From Candidatus Hodarchaeota archaeon (GTDB lineage Archaea; Asgardarchaeota; Heimdallarchaeia; Hodarchaeales; YT1-039): a DNA stretch of 13,757 nucleotides. The translations under genes were made by a program, and so were the position numbers. The stretch spans positions 1 through 13,757 of the forward strand of contig JAEOTF010000290.1 of the NCBI GenBank assembly GCA_016840025.1. Direction: 5' to 3'. Below are positions 10,005 through 13,757 of the stretch, piece by piece (position 1 is the stretch's first letter; each line of letters opens with the position of its first letter). The notes below the pieces were generated by a model, which was not told the origin of the DNA, ran no database searches, and worked only from the letters and a program-made list of their open reading frames with translations.

Positions 10005-10754
10005 ATGACCTCTAAAAACACAGAGCTTACTACTCGAGACTTCCTTGAGATGGAGAAACGTGATGAGCAGCAGATCCAGGCTGAAATAATGGGAAACGTC
10101 ATTGAGGAAATGACATACAAATTTAAATCAGGAAACCGAATCGTCACAGGAATTAGTTGGATTGGTATCAAAGAAATAGCTAGAAGACATAAGAACATAG
10201 ACGTCGAATTAGTAGACCTAAAAGATACTCCTGAAGCCTATATTGCAGTAGTAAAAGCAAAAGATATTGAAAAAGGAACAGGCATTCTTGGTGTAAGTAG
10301 TCAATCAAAAATATTGAAACGTAGAGATGGATCTGAGGAACTAGATCCCTTTGCAGTACAGAAGGCTATGAGTAAAGCCCAGAGGAACGCGATACGTAGC
10401 CTTCTTCCTGAAAGCTACTTCAAAGCAATTTTCGCCGAACTATCCAATACACAAGGAAATAAATCGAATCCACGAATAATAGAATCCAAAACGACAATCA
10501 TTGATCCTCAACTTGATCCTGATGAAGAAAAAATCAGTGAATTACTAAAGCAAAAAAACCTTCCAGTGGATGGAGTTCTATCCATCTACAGATATGCAGA
10601 CAGAATCCACGTTGATTTCATTGAAGAACCTGATCAAGAACAGTGGAACAGGTACTATGCTGTACTTCGACCTTTGAAGGCTAGATGGGACAGCAAGAAT
10701 TACCGTTGGGAAATTACGATTGCCCCAGGAGGGCCCGAACATGGTACCAGCTAA
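10005..10754 (+). CDS. Putative single-strand annealing (Rad52/RecT-like) protein
   Basis: A 249-aa protein. ATG 10005 is chosen over an open frame reaching back to 9903 because it has GGAGGAG at 9990-9996 and directly follows the previous stop. The core (about 25-145) reads TGISWIGIKEIARR, a block of strands (AYIAVVKAKD), then LDPFAVQKAMSKAQRNAIRS followed by LLPE. The K-A-x-x-K-A-Q-R-N-A-x-R-x-L-x-P-E signature is what I associate with archaeal and viral proteins of the Rad52/RecT-like annealing type. This is recalled, not searched. The C-terminal 75 residues form a second small domain rich in aromatic residues. It lies two genes before an AAA+ helicase-like gene, which fits a DNA replication/recombination module. 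Confidence 0.55.
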   Translation: MTSKNTELTTRDFLEMEKRDEQQIQAEIMGNVIEEMTYKFKSGNRIVTGISWIGIKEIARRHKNIDVELVDLKDTPEAYIAVVKAKDIEKGTGILGVSSQSKILKRRDGSEELDPFAVQKAMSKAQRNAIRSLLPESYFKAIFAELSNTQGNKSNPRIIESKTTIIDPQLDPDEEKISELLKQKNLPVDGVLSIYRYADRIHVDFIEEPDQEQWNRYYAVLRPLKARWDSKNYRWEITIAPGGPEHGTS

Positions 10755-10983
10755 AACTATTATTGCGGAGGGTCATTTACGTGGTCTTGATTCCTCTAAA
10801 TTACGTAAAATACAACTTGTAATAGCTAATGCGCTTTCTCCAAACGTTAGGGCCAGCCCAATTTACCCACGTGACAGGAATCGACCAGGATACATATTCT
10901 TTGTTACAGTGTGGGAATGCAATAATGAACAGTTTGAGCCTCAGGTAATCCAAAAACCACTTTCTTGGGTGCAGGAGGCATGA
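10741..10983 (+). CDS. Unknown 80-aa protein
   Basis: ATG 10741 has AGGAGGG at 10727-10733 and overlaps the end of the preceding gene by 14 bases. A TTG at 10720 would place the start upstream of its own ribosome site and is rejected. The sequence has a helix (SSKLRKIQLVIANAL) and two strands (PGYIFFVTVWEC), possibly a small alpha/beta DNA-binding or adaptor protein. Not recognised. It sits between the annealing-like protein and the helicase-like ATPase. Confidence 0.55.
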   Translation: MVPAKTIIAEGHLRGLDSSKLRKIQLVIANALSPNVRASPIYPRDRNRPGYIFFVTVWECNNEQFEPQVIQKPLSWVQEA

Positions 10984-10986
10984 CAA

Positions 10987-12870
10987 TTGAGCAACTTAAC
11001 ATCAGAACAATTGAAACAGGATTCACAAGCTACATCTATTCTATTCGAAAACTATGTACATAAATCAACTAACTTCCATCGGGTGGATCATTTTCACACA
11101 AAGACAGACCCTATTATTGAAGAAGGGCTCTTTATGGGAAGCGAATACAAGTTCAGTCTCTGGAAGGCTCGAGAGGATACGCATTACCCACCTATTCTAG
11201 TCTGCGATATCGATGGATATGTACACCAGGGACGTCAAGGCTATTCTCTAAAGGTAATTCAGGATGAAACCATAATCAACGATTATCTTCGAGATATCCC
11301 TAACATCAAGCAAAAAGACCTTGTAAAAGCCCTAAACGAACATGGCTTTAACTTATCTCAGAAACTGGAAGAAATAAATCTTGCACATCAATTGGTGGTT
11401 AGTGGAATCTTCACTCAACCTATTCCAATCCTTAAAGATGCGCAGATTCTTAGAACCAAGTTTAATGATGGTGCTTGGAAAGCAAATATACATGAGATAA
11501 CGTCGTGGAGCTGTGAGAAAGATCCTAAACTACAGCTAGTCAACAAAGCCCACTTACTCCGAGGCCTAAATATGAGGCTTAACCCTCATGGGATAATCTG
11601 TACGAATAGTGGAACTGGTAAATCCACTTTTTACAAAGAGATAGGGATTCTTGTTGACAGATCCACAAAATCAAGCCTCTCTGGATTCGCTAAAAATCCT
11701 GAAGAAGTATTCGTATCAACTATTCATAGAAACGAGCTCGTCTACACCATAGACCAGGTGGAGAGCAATTATTGGAGTATTCTTGACCAAGCCTTTAACA
11801 TAATGGAGTCTGGAGAGGGGCAATGTGATGTTGGAGGAACAAGGGTTAACGTAAAGTGTAATTGCATAATTTGCACTCTTTCAAACCCACCGAAGAGAAA
11901 CACAGATCCAACAAAGGACTTCAGCCGAGTATTAAACCATCTATCAAGTAATCCTGCACTCGGAAGAAGGATAGGCATTCTCCTTTACGATGAGAACCTA
12001 TCACGACCCAACTATGCTTCTGATAAAGTATTAGAAGAATGGAAAAAGGCAATAACCTTCTTCAGAGCTGTAGAGGACACAGCACGTAAAACACTTCTCC
12101 AAATAATCAAAGATCAAGTAATAATAGAATGGATACAACAACCAATCAAGAACTATGGTGAAACCGTTACTCAAATGACTTCATCGCTTCAAGATAATAA
12201 TCTCAGAGGATTTTTCAGGGAACACGGAAACGCGGGACAACACAGAGTAAGAGGAGCTGCTTTATTCGTAGCATTAACTGAAAACCTTGATCTCATTGCC
12301 CTCAACGAATACAGTTTACCCGAAATTATTAGGCAAGCAGAGGAATACGTAAACGAGTTCGTAGCACTAAACCTATCCTCAATTCACAACATAGTCGCTG
12401 GATACGATGAAATCAGCAGCCATATAGTAAAAGGAGTCTTCGACAGCTTACCATATTACCAGAAATGTATTATTAGCCCAATAGAGCTTTGGAGAAGAGA
12501 AAAACCTGTTAGCAGCGTGCTATCATTAAATGAGTTAAAGAATACTTGGACCAATGAGGAAGGAGAATATCTCAGTAAGCACATTGATACGTTAAAACGA
12601 CATCCGAACAGCCTTCAAAGATTAAACAAGGTCTCTCAGACACACTTTGGGTTTAGCATATATCCACGTTCACCAAACTATGAGATACACTTCGAGACAC
12701 TTGACCCATGTTACCACATTGAGCCATTGGGGACTCTGAACATTTCTACAATTTCTAGATTTCTACAACCATCAGACAGAGAAAGTGATCTAATTGACAA
12801 TGAGTTTGTCTCTGAAACCCGTAGAAAAATAGAAAACGTAGAAAAATCGGAAAAGGAGGCTTCTATTTGA
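10987..12870 (+). CDS. AAA+ ATPase, probable replicative helicase
   Basis: A 627-aa protein from TTG 10987, supported by GGAGG at 10974-10978. The Walker A motif is TNSGTGKST (206-214, K212). The Walker B-like strand is LVYTIDQVES (251-260, D256, with Q in place of the usual E). A probable beta-hairpin EGQCDVGGTRVNVK (277-290) leads to sensor 1 in CTLSNP (N300), and GRR (316-318) is a possible arginine finger. The hairpin just before sensor 1 is typical of MCM-like and SF3 helicase AAA+ clades. The N-terminal 190 residues may bind DNA. The C-terminal 280 residues include a probable winged-helix part. Sited after a putative annealing protein, it likely drives replication of a virus or plasmid. 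It overlaps the next gene by 4 bases (TTGA). Confidence 0.75.
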   Translation: MSNLTSEQLKQDSQATSILFENYVHKSTNFHRVDHFHTKTDPIIEEGLFMGSEYKFSLWKAREDTHYPPILVCDIDGYVHQGRQGYSLKVIQDETIINDYLRDIPNIKQKDLVKALNEHGFNLSQKLEEINLAHQLVVSGIFTQPIPILKDAQILRTKFNDGAWKANIHEITSWSCEKDPKLQLVNKAHLLRGLNMRLNPHGIICTNSGTGKSTFYKEIGILVDRSTKSSLSGFAKNPEEVFVSTIHRNELVYTIDQVESNYWSILDQAFNIMESGEGQCDVGGTRVNVKCNCIICTLSNPPKRNTDPTKDFSRVLNHLSSNPALGRRIGILLYDENLSRPNYASDKVLEEWKKAITFFRAVEDTARKTLLQIIKDQVIIEWIQQPIKNYGETVTQMTSSLQDNNLRGFFREHGNAGQHRVRGAALFVALTENLDLIALNEYSLPEIIRQAEEYVNEFVALNLSSIHNIVAGYDEISSHIVKGVFDSLPYYQKCIISPIELWRREKPVSSVLSLNELKNTWTNEEGEYLSKHIDTLKRHPNSLQRLNKVSQTHFGFSIYPRSPNYEIHFETLDPCYHIEPLGTLNISTISRFLQPSDRESDLIDNEFVSETRRKIENVEKSEKEASI

Positions 12871-12983
12871 CTAAGAGACGAGTTTGTATCCGAGAGAGGA
12901 AGCGCAACCTAACCAAGCAAAACTCGCAAACCCATCGAAGAAGAAAACGGATTCGAAACCTATCTAAAGAGGATTTTATTTGA
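12867..12983 (+). CDS. Very basic 38-aa peptide
   Basis: TTG 12867 overlaps the helicase stop (TTGA) and has AAAAGGAGG at 12851-12859, seven bases upstream. The frame ends at TGA 12981-12983, again overlapping the next TTG start. The peptide (TKRRVCIRERKRNLT, then HRRRKRIRNLSKED) has 15 Lys/Arg in 38 residues and only two acidic runs. Such peptides usually bind DNA or RNA. The strong ribosome site and double overlap argue that it is translated. Function unknown. Confidence 0.6.
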   Translation: MTKRRVCIRERKRNLTKQNSQTHRRRKRIRNLSKEDFI

Positions 12984-13225
12984 AGTACTCGAGACAGCAA
13001 TTACTAGAGCTTGAGAACATTAGCTTCAGGAATAAGATCCGTTTTCATAAGAACTTACTTGAAGAGATACAGCACACAAGGAAAAGACCTCAGATGCTTA
13101 CCATTCAGGCTGCTAGGAAATTCAAAAAAAACGGAATCCTACACTACTGCAAGAAAACCCGACGCTACGAACTCACACCCGACGCGATTGTAATTCTTGA
13201 GGAGCTTAACAGAGGCGTTAAATGA
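12980..13225 (+). CDS. Small winged-helix-like protein
   Basis: An 81-aa basic protein from TTG 12980 (AGAGGA at 12968-12973). Helix-rich at first (QQLLELENISFRNKIRFHKN), then TIQAARKFKKNGILHYCKKT and RRYELTPDAIVILEEL. The last part resembles the wing and final helix of small winged-helix proteins (YxLTPxAxxxLEEL). It overlaps both neighbours by 4 bases, so it is translationally coupled. Likely a DNA-binding accessory or regulator of the element. Confidence 0.55.
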   Translation: MKYSRQQLLELENISFRNKIRFHKNLLEEIQHTRKRPQMLTIQAARKFKKNGILHYCKKTRRYELTPDAIVILEELNRGVK

Positions 13226-13425
13226 TGGAAACAGTAGGGGAAGCAAGCAAACTTGGAAATGGGATTATCACTTTCTTGTTATGGCTTGGCTTAGTACTCT
13301 CACTCTGTATTGGCTCAAGTATTAACCTCTGGAACAAGATCAAAACAGCTTTCCTCATCACGGGAATTGGCTTCAGCTTCCTCATGAGTGAAGCAGCACG
13401 AATACTCGAGGAGGAGAATAATTGA
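13222..13425 (+). CDS. Small membrane protein with two transmembrane helices
   Basis: A 67-aa protein from ATG 13222 (a second ATG follows at 13225; GAGG at 13212-13215). Two hydrophobic stretches, GIITFLLWLGLVLSLCIGSS (about 14-33) and TAFLITGIGFSFLMSEAA (about 42-59), are joined by a short basic loop (NLWNKIK). A hairpin with an acidic C-terminus is predicted. Such proteins in viral operons may be holin-like or envelope-linked, which cannot be decided here. Its start overlaps the previous stop (ATGA). Confidence 0.65.
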   Translation: MMETVGEASKLGNGIITFLLWLGLVLSLCIGSSINLWNKIKTAFLITGIGFSFLMSEAARILEEENN

Positions 13426-13658
13426 AGTCAATTATTATCGACTCAGATTATATTAGAATCATTGAAGGCATCTCAGCGACTACAGATACAATAATTAAAG
13501 CTGAAAACTTGGGGCTCCTTCCCAGGAAAACGCATCAAATAAAGAGCTATGAACATTACCCTACTTCAATCAAAGGAGTTCTCGAAGAAATCGGTTGTAA
13601 ACGAAGCCTAGTCACAATCTTGATTATTCATCATTATGATAAGGAGGACTCTAAATGA
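13422..13658 (+). CDS. Unknown 78-aa protein
   Basis: TTG 13422 overlaps the previous stop (TTGA) and has GAGGAG at 13411-13416. The protein has a beta start (KSIIIDSDYIRIIEG), a helix with a G-L-L-P turn, and a C-terminal strand (LVTILIIHHYDKEDSK). No family recognised. It ends by overlapping the next ATG (ATGA). Confidence 0.55.
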   Translation: MKSIIIDSDYIRIIEGISATTDTIIKAENLGLLPRKTHQIKSYEHYPTSIKGVLEEIGCKRSLVTILIIHHYDKEDSK

Positions 13659-13757
13659 GTAGCCGATACAGTCAAACGTTCAATGCAAGAAATGAGGATG
13701 GAAGCTGGGTCGACTATAAGAGACAGAGTGTCGCAGATATTCCTGAGTGGGTAGGCT
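13655..13757 (+). CDS. Start of a further operon gene (cut by window end)
   Basis: ATG 13655 overlaps the previous stop and has AGGAGG at 13642-13647. The first 34 residues (SSRYSQTFNARNEDGSWVDY, then KRQSVADIPEWVG) are open to the end of the window. Not recognised. It shows the operon continues to the right. Confidence 0.6.
   Translation, partial: MSSRYSQTFNARNEDGSWVDYKRQSVADIPEWVG

Noticed and set aside
11769..11978. Minus-strand frame within the AAA+ gene
   Set aside because: It lies inside a long, well-supported coding sequence and shows no start signals of its own.
1..13757. CRISPR array
   Set aside because: No regularly spaced direct repeats of 23-40 bases were found. The recurring CG tracts are short, unequal in length and irregularly spaced.

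Overview
The window looks like a piece of an A+T-rich archaeal genome or a large archaeal mobile element. TATA boxes sit about 25-30 bases ahead of leaderless or near-leaderless starts (integrase, PLD-like gene, both winged-helix genes, AbrB and RHH genes). The right-hand operon instead uses strong Shine-Dalgarno sites with many TTG/GTG starts. The families present also fit archaea: HTH_45-type winged helix, small RHH and AbrB proteins, an archaeal-style tyrosine recombinase and an AAA+ replication ATPase. The phylum cannot be fixed from sequence alone.

Left part (1-3190): the tail of a membrane protein, a tyrosine recombinase (181-1365), then DNA poor in genes but rich in structure. Two copies of one fold with CCTAGG ends (1542-1603 and 2899-2967) lie in opposite orientation and enclose 1.4 kb. 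That segment contains a cloverleaf-like fold, an A+T-rich stretch, a DUF4242-like gene and a cluster of three hairpins.

Middle part (about 2130-8450): a patchwork of single genes in both orientations (two divergent winged-helix regulators, a PLD-like protein with an Ig-like tail, an unknown 160-aa protein, an AbrB/RHH divergent pair, thymidylate kinase with a small Cys-rich protein, a protein resembling the thiopeptide/lantibiotic dehydratase C-terminal domain). Alternating C/G tracts (CGCGCGC and variants) mark most boundaries. They often follow a stop codon by 0-15 bases, and several begin gene fragments that lack a 5' end. The clearest case is a gap-free 213-bp, 78%-identical copy of the integrase 3' end and its downstream DNA (4204-4416), cut off at both sides exactly at such tracts. 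This looks like a modular, recombination-built array next to a recombinase. The mechanism is inference.

Right part (8432-13757): a 316-aa winged-helix regulator diverges from a compact operon across a shared promoter with two GTTCAT palindromes. The operon encodes, in order, an RHH protein, two small proteins, a putative single-strand annealing protein, an 80-aa protein, a 627-aa AAA+ helicase-like ATPase, a 38-aa very basic peptide, a small winged-helix-like protein, a two-helix membrane protein and two further small proteins, the last cut by the window end. Start and stop codons overlap (TTGA/ATGA) through the last four junctions. It reads as the early replication module of an integrated virus or plasmid under repressor control.
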